Shown here one piece after another: positions 8,784-17,034 of a stretch of DNA of 64,000 nt. The translations under genes and the position numbers were made by a program. The DNA is from Desulfococcaceae bacterium. GTDB lineage: Bacteria; Desulfobacterota; Desulfobacteria; Desulfobacterales; Desulfosalsimonadaceae. How positions within the stretch are numbered: position 1 is the first letter of the stretch; each line of letters begins with the position of its first letter. Below the pieces are notes generated by a model. It saw only the letters and a list, made by a program, of their open reading frames with translations. It made no database searches and had not been told where the DNA came from. Location: positions 1 through 64,000 of the forward strand of contig JAQYVU010000006.1 of assembly GCA_030145385.1 (NCBI GenBank), given 5' to 3'.

Positions 8784-9629
8784 ATGATCCTCTCCTTCCA
8801 CCCCATTATTGTTGCAGACAAAAATCTCATTTGCGCCGGACGTGACCCCGGCAAAGCAGAACTTGACGCTATCAAACAGGCGGATGCCGTCATCCTCCCC
8901 CAGGGTTGCAGACAAACGCTATACAAAATGGCCGCCTCCCATTGTTCCCATGTTTTTCCTGATTATCACGCCAAATTCAAATTTCCCGGCAAAACCGGCC
9001 AGGCAGATCTTTTTACACATTTTGACCTGCCCTGCCCGCGAACTGAAACATTCACATCTCTTGACGCTTTTTTTCATAAAACACACCACCCCCATCAGGC
9101 TGTGAGTTTTGATTATCCCTTTGTATTTAAATTTGACTGGGGCGGCGAAGGGGACAACGTCATCAGAGTCGATTCTTTCGCGGAATTTGATAAAATTATT
9201 GAAAAAGCATCATCCTGTGAACGCACCGGCCAATATGGATTTCTAATTCAGGAATTTATTCAAACCGACAACCGCTCCCTGCGAGTTGCGGTGATCGGGC
9301 AAAAACGAATTTCCTACTGGCGGACCCAGTCCGATCCAAATCATTTCGGTACTGCTATAGCAAAAGGCGCTGAAATTGATTTGAATTCTGATCAGGCCCT
9401 GCAAGATACCGGCATAAAAACAGTTGACCGGTTGTGTGAAAAAACCGGAATCAACCTGGCTGGCATTGATCTGATTTTTTCGGAAACATCCGGCATTGCT
9501 GATCCGTTATTTTTAGAAATCAATTATTTCTTCGGAAGAACCGGTATCGGAGGATCAGAGCAGTTTTACGGGCTCCTGGAAGAAGAGGTGAGAAGCTGGC
9601 TTGAAAGTTTGGGAAAGAACTTATTATGA
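8784..9629 (+). CDS. ATP-grasp domain protein (RimK/glutathione-synthase-like ligase)
   Basis: The 281-residue protein has the ATP-grasp fold, whose members join a carboxylate to an amine or thiol with ATP. Visible signatures are the ATP-binding segment FVFKFDWGGEGDNVIRV (Lys and Gly-rich loop), FLIQEFIQT (adenine-binding strand), a conserved Arg in SLRVAVIG, and the metal-binding LFLEINYFFGRTG. The N-terminal domain (pre-ATP-grasp) is short. The substrate cannot be read from the sequence. It begins 12 bases after era and overlaps the following HNH gene by four bases, so it may be co-transcribed with both. Confidence 0.8.
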   Translation: MILSFHPIIVADKNLICAGRDPGKAELDAIKQADAVILPQGCRQTLYKMAASHCSHVFPDYHAKFKFPGKTGQADLFTHFDLPCPRTETFTSLDAFFHKTHHPHQAVSFDYPFVFKFDWGGEGDNVIRVDSFAEFDKIIEKASSCERTGQYGFLIQEFIQTDNRSLRVAVIGQKRISYWRTQSDPNHFGTAIAKGAEIDLNSDQALQDTGIKTVDRLCEKTGINLAGIDLIFSETSGIADPLFLEINYFFGRTGIGGSEQFYGLLEEEVRSWLESLGKNLL

Positions 9630-9922
9630 ACACATTTTCATACGTTCCGGATGATGACGAAATCAGACGGGAAAAAAACAAGGCCAGAGAGCTTCGGGCA
9701 TCCCAGTGGTGGAAACGAAAATGCGCCAAAGGCGTTTGCTATTACTGCAACAAAAAATTTCCCGCAAAAGAGCTGACCATGGATCATATTGTGCCCATTG
9801 CCCGGGGCGGTAAAAGCACAAAAAACAACGTGGCCCCCTGCTGCAAGGCATGTAATACCGAAAAAAAATCCAAACTTTTAATGGAATGGAAATCAGCTTC
9901 AAATTCATACAACACCGATTAA
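9626..9922 (+). CDS. HNH endonuclease domain protein
   Basis: The 98-residue protein is a single HNH nuclease domain with a zinc-ribbon core. CYYC and CCKAC give the four structural cysteines, and MDHIVPIARGG followed by NNVAPCC contains the His and Asn catalytic positions. This arrangement matches stand-alone HNH proteins of the McrA/5-methylcytosine-endonuclease type. It is translationally coupled to the ATP-grasp gene through ATGA at 9626. Whether it cuts DNA in defence, repair or something else cannot be said from the sequence. Confidence 0.85.
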   Translation: MNTFSYVPDDDEIRREKNKARELRASQWWKRKCAKGVCYYCNKKFPAKELTMDHIVPIARGGKSTKNNVAPCCKACNTEKKSKLLMEWKSASNSYNTD

Positions 9923-10008
9923 ACGTTTTTTCAAATACTTAAACACTTCGTTGAGGACTGTTCATAATATTTTCCCCTTGTATTAATTTATCCGGTATTA
10001 ATTTATCA

Positions 10009-10056
10009 TTGACAAGCAACACTCAGAACCCTACCCTCATGTTGAGCATATGCTCA
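10009..10056 (+). promoter_or_regulatory. Promoter with a 14-bp perfect palindrome at the start site
   Basis: TTGACA (10009-10014) and TACCCT (10032-10037) form a sigma70-like promoter with a 17-base spacer. The palindrome TGAGCATATGCTCA (10043-10056) covers the expected transcription start, the classical place for a repressor operator. The next gene on the plus strand is the NifX-like protein at 10193, leaving a leader of roughly 140 bases. A metal- or redox-responsive repressor is a guess; no regulator gene is adjacent. Confidence 0.55.
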
Positions 10057-10097
10057 TGCAGACTGTTCTTAACCCGATTTTCACACAAGCCTGATTT

Positions 10098-10130
10098 ATT
10101 TATTTGCCATCACCTGTATTGCAAATAAAT
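10098..10130 (+). promoter_or_regulatory. Hairpin in the leader of the NifX-like gene
   Basis: ATTTATTTGC (10098-10107) pairs exactly with GCAAATAAAT (10121-10130) across a 13-base loop. A second small palindrome, TTAACGTTAA, lies at 10161-10170. These may be leader structure or protein sites. No known riboswitch consensus was recognised. Confidence 0.3.
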
Positions 10131-10192
10131 TCGACCTGGGGTATTGCAAAAAATATAATCTTAACGTTAATTCAGGAATCGGGAGAATTATA

Positions 10193-10540
10193 ATGAAGTT
10201 TGCAATACCCGTCACAAAAGGCATACTGACCATGCATTTTGGTCATGCAAAAGAATTCGTGATCATGGATGTTGACGAAAATGAAATTAAACACAAACAA
10301 GTACTGAAACCGCCGCCCCATGCCCCGGGCGTGCTCCCCAAATGGCTGAATGAACTCGGCGTAGACATAATTATTGCCGGTGGCATGGGGGCCAGTGCGA
10401 TTCAATTGTTTAATGAATGCGGGATCAGGCTGATTACCGGGGCGCCGACCATTGAACCGGAAAAACTGGTTCAGAATTATTTAGACGGCACACTGTTATC
10501 ATCGTTCAATGCCTGTGATCACAAAGGATGCGGGCATTAA
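10193..10540 (+). CDS. NifX/NafY-family dinitrogenase cofactor-type protein
   Basis: The 115-residue protein has the NifB/NifX C-terminal-like fold that binds iron-molybdenum or iron-sulfur cluster precursors. The start MKFAIPVTKG, the histidine-containing MHFGHAKEFVIMD, and GVDIIIAGGMGASAIQLFNECGI are typical. It ends in a metal-ligand-like tail CDHKGCGH. Stand-alone relatives are common in anaerobes without nitrogenase, so a general cluster-carrier role is as likely as one in nitrogen fixation. GGGAG precedes the ATG. The MBL-fold gene follows after 23 bases. Confidence 0.88.
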   Translation: MKFAIPVTKGILTMHFGHAKEFVIMDVDENEIKHKQVLKPPPHAPGVLPKWLNELGVDIIIAGGMGASAIQLFNECGIRLITGAPTIEPEKLVQNYLDGTLLSSFNACDHKGCGH

Positions 10541-10563
10541 AAGATTGAATTTAAGGAAACGCC

Positions 10564-11556
10564 ATGACTGCCCTTTACATTTTATTAATTCTGCCCGTTT
10601 TGATCGCGCTGATTTTAGCTAAAAAAATCATAGAGTTAAAAAAAGGAAAAAAGCTGGCAGATGCTCAGGTTTCCGGCATGGAAATCAGCAAACTGCCGGC
10701 TCCCGGGACCGTCAAAGCGCTTTCAATCCTTCCGTTGATCGATTATTACACGGATAACGAAAATTTGAAAACCGAACCCGGTGTTTCCTATCTGGTTTCG
10801 GCCGATGACACCGACATCCTGCTGGATGTCGGGTTCAACAAAAAAAAGGAACATCCTTCCCCGCTGCTCCACAACATGAAAGCACTTGGCATTTTGCCAT
10901 CTGATATTGACATGATTTTTATCAGCCATCCGCACTTAGACCATGTAGGGGGAATGGCGGAACAAAAAAGTAAAACATTCAGTTTATCCCAGGGCCCGGT
11001 GTCTCTGCCAAATCTTTCGGTGTATTCGCCGGTTACGCTCTCTGCCTCCAGGTGGAACCCGGGCCCTGAGGCTCAAGTGATTACAGAGCCCAAGATCTTG
11101 AAAGAAGGAATCGTCAGCATCGGCGTCATTCCGCGATATTTGTTTCTCATGGGCCATACTCTGGAAAACTCCCTGGCCATTAATGTTGCAGGCAAAGGAA
11201 TCGTCCTGATCATCGGCTGCGGTCACCAGACTATTGAACGGATCATCGAACGGACCCTGGCCCTGTTTGACGAACCGATTTACGGGATCATCGGCGGCCT
11301 TCACTACCCGGTCAACGGCGGCCGGATCATGATCGGGCCTTTCAATATTCAACGCATTGTCGGATCCGACAAGCCGCCATGGGTCAGCATTCGCGAATCC
11401 GACGTGAAAAGCGCCATTGCGGCAATCAAAAAAGTTTCTCCTAAAATTGTTGCCCTGTCCCCCCATGACAGTTCCGACTGGTGCATTGATCAGTTTAAAC
11501 AGGCGTTTGGTGATACCTATGTAGATGTAAACGTCGGACAAAAAATCGTAATCTGA
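10564..11556 (+). CDS. Membrane-anchored MBL-fold metallo-hydrolase
   Basis: The 330-residue protein has an N-terminal membrane anchor (about residues 3-22) followed by a basic stretch and a metallo-beta-lactamase domain. The zinc-binding HxHxDH motif is seen in FISHPHLDHVGG. The segment YYTDNENLKTEPGVSYLV and the later GIIGGLHYPV resemble the subgroup related to dihydropterin/beta-RFA-P-synthase-type hydrolases. The position directly after the NifX-like gene suggests one operon. The substrate is unknown. Confidence 0.78.
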   Translation: MTALYILLILPVLIALILAKKIIELKKGKKLADAQVSGMEISKLPAPGTVKALSILPLIDYYTDNENLKTEPGVSYLVSADDTDILLDVGFNKKKEHPSPLLHNMKALGILPSDIDMIFISHPHLDHVGGMAEQKSKTFSLSQGPVSLPNLSVYSPVTLSASRWNPGPEAQVITEPKILKEGIVSIGVIPRYLFLMGHTLENSLAINVAGKGIVLIIGCGHQTIERIIERTLALFDEPIYGIIGGLHYPVNGGRIMIGPFNIQRIVGSDKPPWVSIRESDVKSAIAAIKKVSPKIVALSPHDSSDWCIDQFKQAFGDTYVDVNVGQKIVI

Positions 11557-11883
11557 AGAGCCGTTGATTTTTTTTGGTTTTGAAGAGTGCATAAAATTTA
11601 TTTGTTTATAAAATCTTTTTAATTGTATCCCATATAGCTTGCCAGCCTACAGCATCGCGGCCTTTCAACAATTTTTGCATCAGATAATCCCCTGTTTTCA
11701 ATAATCGAAAATCACAAGTACAGAGCAGGCCCTATGCCTTGGCAGTGTTGAAGCGGCTGCCATGATTGTTAAGCAGTAAAAACAATAAGCGATTACTTGT
11801 TGATTTATCATAATTAATCATCGATTATATCGATTCAATCATCCTATTGGGCTTTCAATCCTTAGGGTTCACGAAAAAATTAA
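11557..11883. other. Non-coding spacer with a possible transposase-like remnant
   Basis: No intact gene is seen. On the minus strand 11606-11733 reads as an open frame whose end spells LLKGRDAVGWQAIWDTIKKI before a TAA. It looks like the C-terminus of a lost protein, perhaps a transposase, but it has no start and an in-frame TAG just upstream. The rest is AT-rich with short dyads such as ATCGATTATATCGAT. Confidence 0.3.
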
Positions 11884-12001
11884 TTTACATTTTCAGGAGT
11901 CGAGGCACCTGGGTGGCAAGGCGCGAGGAGGGCGAATAGCTGGCTATTTAACCAACGAGCAACACAGCCAGATAGGATGGATCGGCGCATTAAAATGTAA
12001 A
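11884..12001. repeat. Intergenic inverted-repeat element (type C)
   Basis: Perfect 10-bp ends TTTACATTTT (11884-11893) and AAAATGTAAA (11992-12001) enclose GC-rich arms. The centre is a small dyad, AATAGC-TG-GCTATT. Only one copy is present in the window. The build (outer arms plus a mini-palindrome in the middle) matches the other intergenic elements here. Confidence 0.55.
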
Positions 12002-12175
12002 GTTATTTTTGAGCAAGCCCTTGGTACGAAAAATAAAACATTCGCTCCGGCATTTAGAGAGGTTATGATAGAAATTAGCAAATCCGGCGGTTATGCGTTG
12101 TGATACCAGGTGAACCGAATACCAATCCACAAAACGATTAAATGAAGGATATAAAATCCTGACAGGAGTCATTAT

Positions 12176-13318
12176 ATGTCTTTTCAATTAACCAAAGAAC
12201 AACTTATGATCCGGAAAATGGCCCGTGAATTTGCATTAAAAGAACTTGCACCGCTTGCCGGCGAACGAGACCGAAAACACGAATACCCTGCCGACAGCCT
12301 GAAAAAAATGGGTGAGCTTGGTTTTCTCGGGATGCTTGTTTCTGAAAAATATGGCGGTGAGGATTTAGGAACCGTTGCCTATTCCCTGGCCCTTTCTGAA
12401 ATTGCCTACGCGTGTGCTTCAACCGCCGTCATCATGTCTGTTCATAATTCGATCTGCTGCGGAAGTATTGAAAAATACGGCACTGAAGATCAAAAGGAAG
12501 AATTTTTAAAGCCCATGGCCAGCGGTAAAATTATTGGTGCCTTCGCACTTACCGAACCGGAATCAGGATCAGATCCGCAGTCCATGGAATGTTCGGCAGT
12601 AAAAGATGGTGACGATTACATTATAAACGGCACCAAACGCTTCATTACCTCCGGAAAAAACTCCGGCGTTACAATTCTTCTTGCAAGAACTGCTGAAACG
12701 GGAAGCCGGGGGATCAGCGCCTTTCTCATCACCCATGATCTGCCCGGATTTGCGGTTGGAAAAATTGAAGATAAAATGGGCCAATGCGCATCAGATACAA
12801 CTGACCTGCTGTTCAATAACTGCCGGGTTCCGTCCTCACGGATGCTGGGTCGTGAAGGAGAAGGCTTTATTATTGCCATGTCCGGGCTGGATGCCGGCAG
12901 AATCGGAATCGCTTCGTTGTCTTTGGGAATTGCAAGGGCGGCGCTCGATGAATCCATTAAATACGGCAAGAAAAGAAAACAGTTTAATGAAAAAATAACA
13001 GATTTTCAGGGAATCCGGTGGATGCTTGCCGATATGGCAATGGATGTTGAAGCATCACGACTTCTGGTTTTCAATGCCGCAGGAATTAAAGAAAACGGCG
13101 GAAATTGCACTGCAGCAGCGTCAATGGCTAAATGCTATGCGTCGGAGATGGTACAACGTGTTACCGGCCAGGCAATCCAGATTCACGGCGGATACGGTTA
13201 TATTAAAGAATATCCTGTTGAACGATTTTACAGGGATGCCAGGATAACAACTATTTATGAAGGCACGAACCAGATACAGAGAATAGTGATCGCTAACGAA
13301 TTACTCGGCAAAAAATAA
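12176..13318 (+). CDS. Acyl-CoA dehydrogenase
   Basis: The 380-residue flavoprotein oxidises a short- or medium-chain acyl-CoA to the 2-enoyl-CoA, passing electrons to ETF. FAD-binding signatures AFALTEPESGSD and FITSGKNSG are present, as is the C-terminal signature QIHGGYGYIKEYPVERFYRDARI. The catalytic base is Glu362 in IYEGTNQ, the position used by short-chain dehydrogenases. ACAGGAG lies upstream of the ATG. It is followed by an HSD10-like dehydrogenase, so the pair could work in beta-oxidation or branched-chain amino-acid breakdown. Chain-length preference cannot be read. Confidence 0.93.
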   Translation: MSFQLTKEQLMIRKMAREFALKELAPLAGERDRKHEYPADSLKKMGELGFLGMLVSEKYGGEDLGTVAYSLALSEIAYACASTAVIMSVHNSICCGSIEKYGTEDQKEEFLKPMASGKIIGAFALTEPESGSDPQSMECSAVKDGDDYIINGTKRFITSGKNSGVTILLARTAETGSRGISAFLITHDLPGFAVGKIEDKMGQCASDTTDLLFNNCRVPSSRMLGREGEGFIIAMSGLDAGRIGIASLSLGIARAALDESIKYGKKRKQFNEKITDFQGIRWMLADMAMDVEASRLLVFNAAGIKENGGNCTAAASMAKCYASEMVQRVTGQAIQIHGGYGYIKEYPVERFYRDARITTIYEGTNQIQRIVIANELLGKK

Positions 13319-13398
13319 AAGACATTGTCTTTAATAAATAATTAAATCAATGAGAACCATATTTTTTTTCGACAAACAACATATGAGGAGAACCATCC

Positions 13399-14169
13399 AT
13401 GAATATCCAAAATTGTGTAGCAGTTATCTCAGGCGGCGCATCGGGTCTCGGAGAGGCAGTGGTACGGGATATGGTAGCAAAAGGCGGCAAAGCAGCTATT
13501 TTCGATTTTGATGCCGATAATGGGGAAAAGCTTGCAGCAGAATTGGGAGAGGCCGTGATCTTCTGCAAAACCGATGTGTCAGATGCAGCAAGTGTTAAAA
13601 CGGCAGTTGATCATACAATAAACGCTTTTGGCGCCATTCATTTTGCAGTTAATTGTGCCGGGGTAGCTTCTCCTAAAAAAGTTATCGATAAAAAAGGCAA
13701 TCCCATACCGATTGATTTCTTCAACAGGGTCCTGCAGATTAATCTGGTGGGTACCATGAATGTCATACGTTTGGCAGCAGTTGAAATGTGCAAGAATACC
13801 CCCAACGATGACGGCGAGAAAGGTATCGTTATCAATGTGGCATCTGTTGCCGCATTCGAAGGTCAGGTGGGCCAGGCCGCCTACAGTGCTTCCAAAGCCG
13901 GGATTGTTGGGATGGCACTTCCCATCGCCCGCGAGTTTGCTGCTTATGGTATCCGGGTCAACACGATAGCGCCCGGAATATTTATGACCCCGATGATGGC
14001 CGGTCTTCCGGAAAATACCCAGCAGTCTCTGGCAAAGATGATGCCGTTTCCCAAAAGGCTGGGAAAACCTGAAGAATTTGCACAACTCGTCCGCCATATC
14101 TTTGAAAACCCAATGATCAATGCTGAAGTGATCCGTCTGGATGCAGCGCTCCGAATGGCCGCAAAATAG
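13399..14169 (+). CDS. SDR dehydrogenase, 3-hydroxyacyl-CoA dehydrogenase type II-like
   Basis: The 256-residue NAD-dependent enzyme is a classical short-chain dehydrogenase. The cofactor motif is GGASGLGEA (11-19), NCAG and NVASVAAFEGQ are seen, and the catalytic YSASK is present. The insertion around KKVIDKKGNPIPIDFF and the end PMINAEVIRLDAALRM closely resemble HSD10/type II 3-hydroxyacyl-CoA dehydrogenase. It would oxidise 3-hydroxyacyl-CoA to 3-ketoacyl-CoA, matching the acyl-CoA dehydrogenase 80 bases upstream. GAGGAGA precedes the ATG. Confidence 0.9.
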   Translation: MNIQNCVAVISGGASGLGEAVVRDMVAKGGKAAIFDFDADNGEKLAAELGEAVIFCKTDVSDAASVKTAVDHTINAFGAIHFAVNCAGVASPKKVIDKKGNPIPIDFFNRVLQINLVGTMNVIRLAAVEMCKNTPNDDGEKGIVINVASVAAFEGQVGQAAYSASKAGIVGMALPIAREFAAYGIRVNTIAPGIFMTPMMAGLPENTQQSLAKMMPFPKRLGKPEEFAQLVRHIFENPMINAEVIRLDAALRMAAK

Positions 14170-14235
14170 ACAAAAAATTTGACCTTGGTTCTCAGTAGAT
14201 TTTAAAATAAAAACTCTCATAAGGGGCTTTAAAAA

Positions 14236-14769
14236 ATGTCAACAGGCGCAATCGTTGTTATCTCAATTTGTGTTGGAGTGATTGGCGGAATCATCGGTTT
14301 TTTTATATTAAGAGGATTGAAAGGCACGATTAAGATCGACTGTAAAAAGAATACTTTTGATCCGGGAGAAACGATAAAAGGGAATATTCATTTAAAGATT
14401 AAAAAAGAAACAAGAGGCAATAATTTAACTATCTCGTTGGTTGCAGACGAAACAACAACTTACCATGATGGGGACGACAGCAGAACGGAACACGATGAAG
14501 TCTATAGGGACGAGCAGATCATTGAAGATAAAAAGACTTATCCTGTGGGTTACGAGAAAACTTACGATTTTACTTTAACAATTCCCGCGATGAATTCAAA
14601 TTCATCGGGATCTCAAATAGATGGTGTTTTGGGCACCGTATTTGATGCGTTGAGTGTCAATCGCAGAAAAACTAAAATTGAATGGCAGCTTGAAGCAAGA
14701 TTAGATGCTGAGGGATTGGATCTTGTGAACAAGAAAGATATTCAAATGAGGCATTTGCAAATAAGTTGA
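14236..14769 (+). CDS. Membrane-anchored arrestin/Spo0M-like protein
   Basis: The 177-residue protein begins with one membrane segment (about 4-26) and continues with a beta-rich domain. GTIKIDCKKNTFDPGETIKGNIHLKIKK resembles the first strands of the arrestin/Spo0M fold. A charged loop (HDGDDSRTEHDEVYRDEQ) follows, then TYPVGYEKTYDFTLTIPA. Its role is not known; related proteins act as scaffolds. It stands alone between the SDR and a phosphoesterase gene. Confidence 0.55.
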   Translation: MSTGAIVVISICVGVIGGIIGFFILRGLKGTIKIDCKKNTFDPGETIKGNIHLKIKKETRGNNLTISLVADETTTYHDGDDSRTEHDEVYRDEQIIEDKKTYPVGYEKTYDFTLTIPAMNSNSSGSQIDGVLGTVFDALSVNRRKTKIEWQLEARLDAEGLDLVNKKDIQMRHLQIS

Positions 14770-14857
14770 TGCAATAAAAACACGCAATGCCAATTGCGGC
14801 CGGCTTCGCAGGTTTACGTTCCGGGCAATAATGTACTTATCTGAAAAAGGAAACGGC

Positions 14858-16177
14858 ATGAAAAGAAGCTTTATCAGTGTCTGTATTGTGATGTTGTTTT
14901 TGTTTGGCTGCCAGACATTGCCGCCGGCCGGGCAAAATGAAGAACAGGCATTTAATTTTGTGGTGATGGGGGACAGTCGGCCGGCAAATGTGTTTCGACC
15001 GGAACAGCCGTACATATACCACAAGGTTGTTGAAAAAGCCGTCTCGCTCAATCCGGTCCTGATACTGAACACCGGCGATCTTGTTTTGGGTTATGATGCG
15101 CTGTCACAAGAAAAGGCAAGCGAAGAATTCAATGACTTTGAAAAAGCCACCGCCTCCATACGGGAAAAGAACATTCCTTTGTACATCACAATGGGGAATC
15201 ATGCAGGTTACACAGACTTTGCACGAAAAGATTTTGCCCGACGATATAAACATAAAGAAACAGGAGCGCTTTATTATTCGGTTGATGTAAAGAACTGTCA
15301 TTTTATTATTTTGTGCAGTGAACTTGAGAATGAATCATCACAAATCACAGGCAAACAACTGGAATGGCTGAAAGATGATTTGAAAAAGGCCGGGGGAAAA
15401 CATATTTTTGTCCTGTTGCACAGGCCCTTGTATCCGAAGATCAAGCATCTGAAGGATTCGCTGAACCAATATCCGGAAAAACGTGATGCCCTTGCCTGTC
15501 TCCTCAAACAATACAATGTTGAGATGGTATTTGTCGGGCATGTACATGTTTACAATTTTTCGGTTGTTGCCGGGTTGGGCCAGATCATTGCGGGCGGCTC
15601 CGGTGCGCCGCTGGCCGGAACCCTCGAGGATGGGGCATTTAATCATTTTTTTAATGTTATTGTAAATGGGGAGAGTATCGATTACCGGTTGCTTCCGCTG
15701 CAAAATGAAGTGGCACTGGCAACACAACTGATGAAAGAGAAACGCTTTCAAGGCGCATTAAGCCTGGCCCAAAAAGCCGCTGAAATCCTGCCGGACCACC
15801 CCATGCCGAATATCATCGCAACGGCGGGCTGCAATTTAACCGGCCGGACGGCGGAATACAATGAAGGGATGACCAGACTCCTCTCGATCTTAGGAAGCAG
15901 GCAAGAAGTTTTTTTCAGACTGGGCGAGTATTGCCTGGAAGTTAATCAGCTCGATCTCTCGGAATTTTATCTGTCCAGTGCGCTGGCCATAGACAAGAAC
16001 TCCTTTAAGGCCTGGTATCACACTGCCCAGCTAAAAATGAAACAAAAGCACTACCTGTCCGCTCTTGAAATGTATAAAAAAGCATTGCCGCTTACAGACA
16101 ACGATCATTTCAAACAGGAGATCCGGGAAGAAATCAATAAAATTGAACCATTGATACAGGATAAGGAGCTGAAATGA
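14858..16177 (+). CDS. Lipoprotein metallophosphoesterase with C-terminal TPR repeats
   Basis: The 439-residue protein has a lipoprotein signal ending LFLFGC, so it is probably anchored in the envelope. The calcineurin-like phosphoesterase core shows GDSRPAN, NTGDLVLG, MGNHAG, LHRPLYP and VGHVHVY, the ordered metal-binding motifs of the superfamily. The last 150 residues look like TPR helices (LAQKAAEILPDHPMPN, KAWYHTAQLKMKQKHY). The start at 14858 was chosen because AAAGGAAA lies just upstream and it places the signal peptide at the N-terminus; an ATG at 14831 is less likely. The stop overlaps the next gene by four bases. Confidence 0.85.
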   Translation: MKRSFISVCIVMLFLFGCQTLPPAGQNEEQAFNFVVMGDSRPANVFRPEQPYIYHKVVEKAVSLNPVLILNTGDLVLGYDALSQEKASEEFNDFEKATASIREKNIPLYITMGNHAGYTDFARKDFARRYKHKETGALYYSVDVKNCHFIILCSELENESSQITGKQLEWLKDDLKKAGGKHIFVLLHRPLYPKIKHLKDSLNQYPEKRDALACLLKQYNVEMVFVGHVHVYNFSVVAGLGQIIAGGSGAPLAGTLEDGAFNHFFNVIVNGESIDYRLLPLQNEVALATQLMKEKRFQGALSLAQKAAEILPDHPMPNIIATAGCNLTGRTAEYNEGMTRLLSILGSRQEVFFRLGEYCLEVNQLDLSEFYLSSALAIDKNSFKAWYHTAQLKMKQKHYLSALEMYKKALPLTDNDHFKQEIREEINKIEPLIQDKELK

Positions 16178-16620
16178 ATACCATGACTAAGGTGGGTATC
16201 ATTATCTGTGATCGCTACCGCCGCTGTGCGGGTGGGAAATGTCTCCGGGCGATGAAAAATAAAGAAGGGGCTTTTGACATATACTCCGGCACTGAAGTCG
16301 AGCTGGTTGGCTTTACAACGTGTGATGGCTGTCCGGGCGGCAACATAGAATATGCGGGTGAAGAAATGGTGAAAAATGGCGCACAGGTTATTCATTTAGC
16401 GACCGGCCTGGTTGTCGGCTATCCCCCCTGTCCGCATATCGAAACCTTCAAAGCCTTTCTTGAAAAACGGTATGGGGTCAGGGTCGTTGTCGGCACGCAC
16501 CCGATACCCAAAAAGTATCTTGATATGCACACGTCCCTCGGGACATGGGCGAACGCCGAATGGAAGCCGTTGGTTGCCCCGACCATGAGTGATGAAGCAA
16601 CACGCGCGAGTTACGATTAA
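16174..16620 (+). CDS. CGGC-domain metal-binding protein
   Basis: The 148-residue protein belongs to the CGGC family, a small domain found in anaerobes. Conserved cysteines occur in RYRRCAGGKCLRA, CDGCPGGN and GYPPCPHI, and histidines in GTHPIPKKYLDMH. It probably binds a metal or redox centre; no reaction is established. Its start overlaps the stop of the phosphoesterase gene (ATGA), so the two are coupled. Confidence 0.85.
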   Translation: MNTMTKVGIIICDRYRRCAGGKCLRAMKNKEGAFDIYSGTEVELVGFTTCDGCPGGNIEYAGEEMVKNGAQVIHLATGLVVGYPPCPHIETFKAFLEKRYGVRVVVGTHPIPKKYLDMHTSLGTWANAEWKPLVAPTMSDEATRASYD

Positions 16621-16659
16621 CTTGACAGCTTTGTAAAGACGTCCAAATAAGAAGCACAT

Positions 16660-16902
16660 ATGGATATTCAGACACTCACAACGTTCTTCATGTGGTGCAC
16701 AATCATAAATGGCGGCATTCTGACTCTGTGGACCGGTTTTTCCATATTTGCCCCGGACCTGGTGTATCGAACCCAAAGCAAATGGTTCCCCATCCCCAGA
16801 AAGACTTTTAATGTTGTGATCTATTCATTTCTCGGGGTATTCAAGATTTTTTTCTTAATGTTCAATGCCGTTCCGTTCGCCGCTCTGCTGATCATCGGGT
16901 GA
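16660..16902 (+). CDS. Small DUF6868-like membrane protein
   Basis: The 80-residue protein has two hydrophobic segments (about 5-30 and 52-80) separated by a polar loop (VYRTQSKWFPIPRKTFN). The pattern resembles small inner-membrane proteins of the DUF6868 group. The function is unknown. It follows the CGGC gene by 39 bases on the same strand and may be its operon partner. Confidence 0.65.
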   Translation: MDIQTLTTFFMWCTIINGGILTLWTGFSIFAPDLVYRTQSKWFPIPRKTFNVVIYSFLGVFKIFFLMFNAVPFAALLIIG

Positions 16903-17034
16903 CAAAAAGAGACAGGCATCTTCGGGATAATAGAATACGATTTAAATGCAAATGCTAAATGCCGGGCACAAAACTGCTTACTTCAATAACGCCACGGGGC
17001 GCTGTTCAATTTCTGCCTGAAATCCCCATCAAAT

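Noticed and set aside
8700-8915. Minus-strand frame across the era/ATP-grasp junction
   Set aside because: It overlaps two well-supported plus-strand genes and has no family resemblance.
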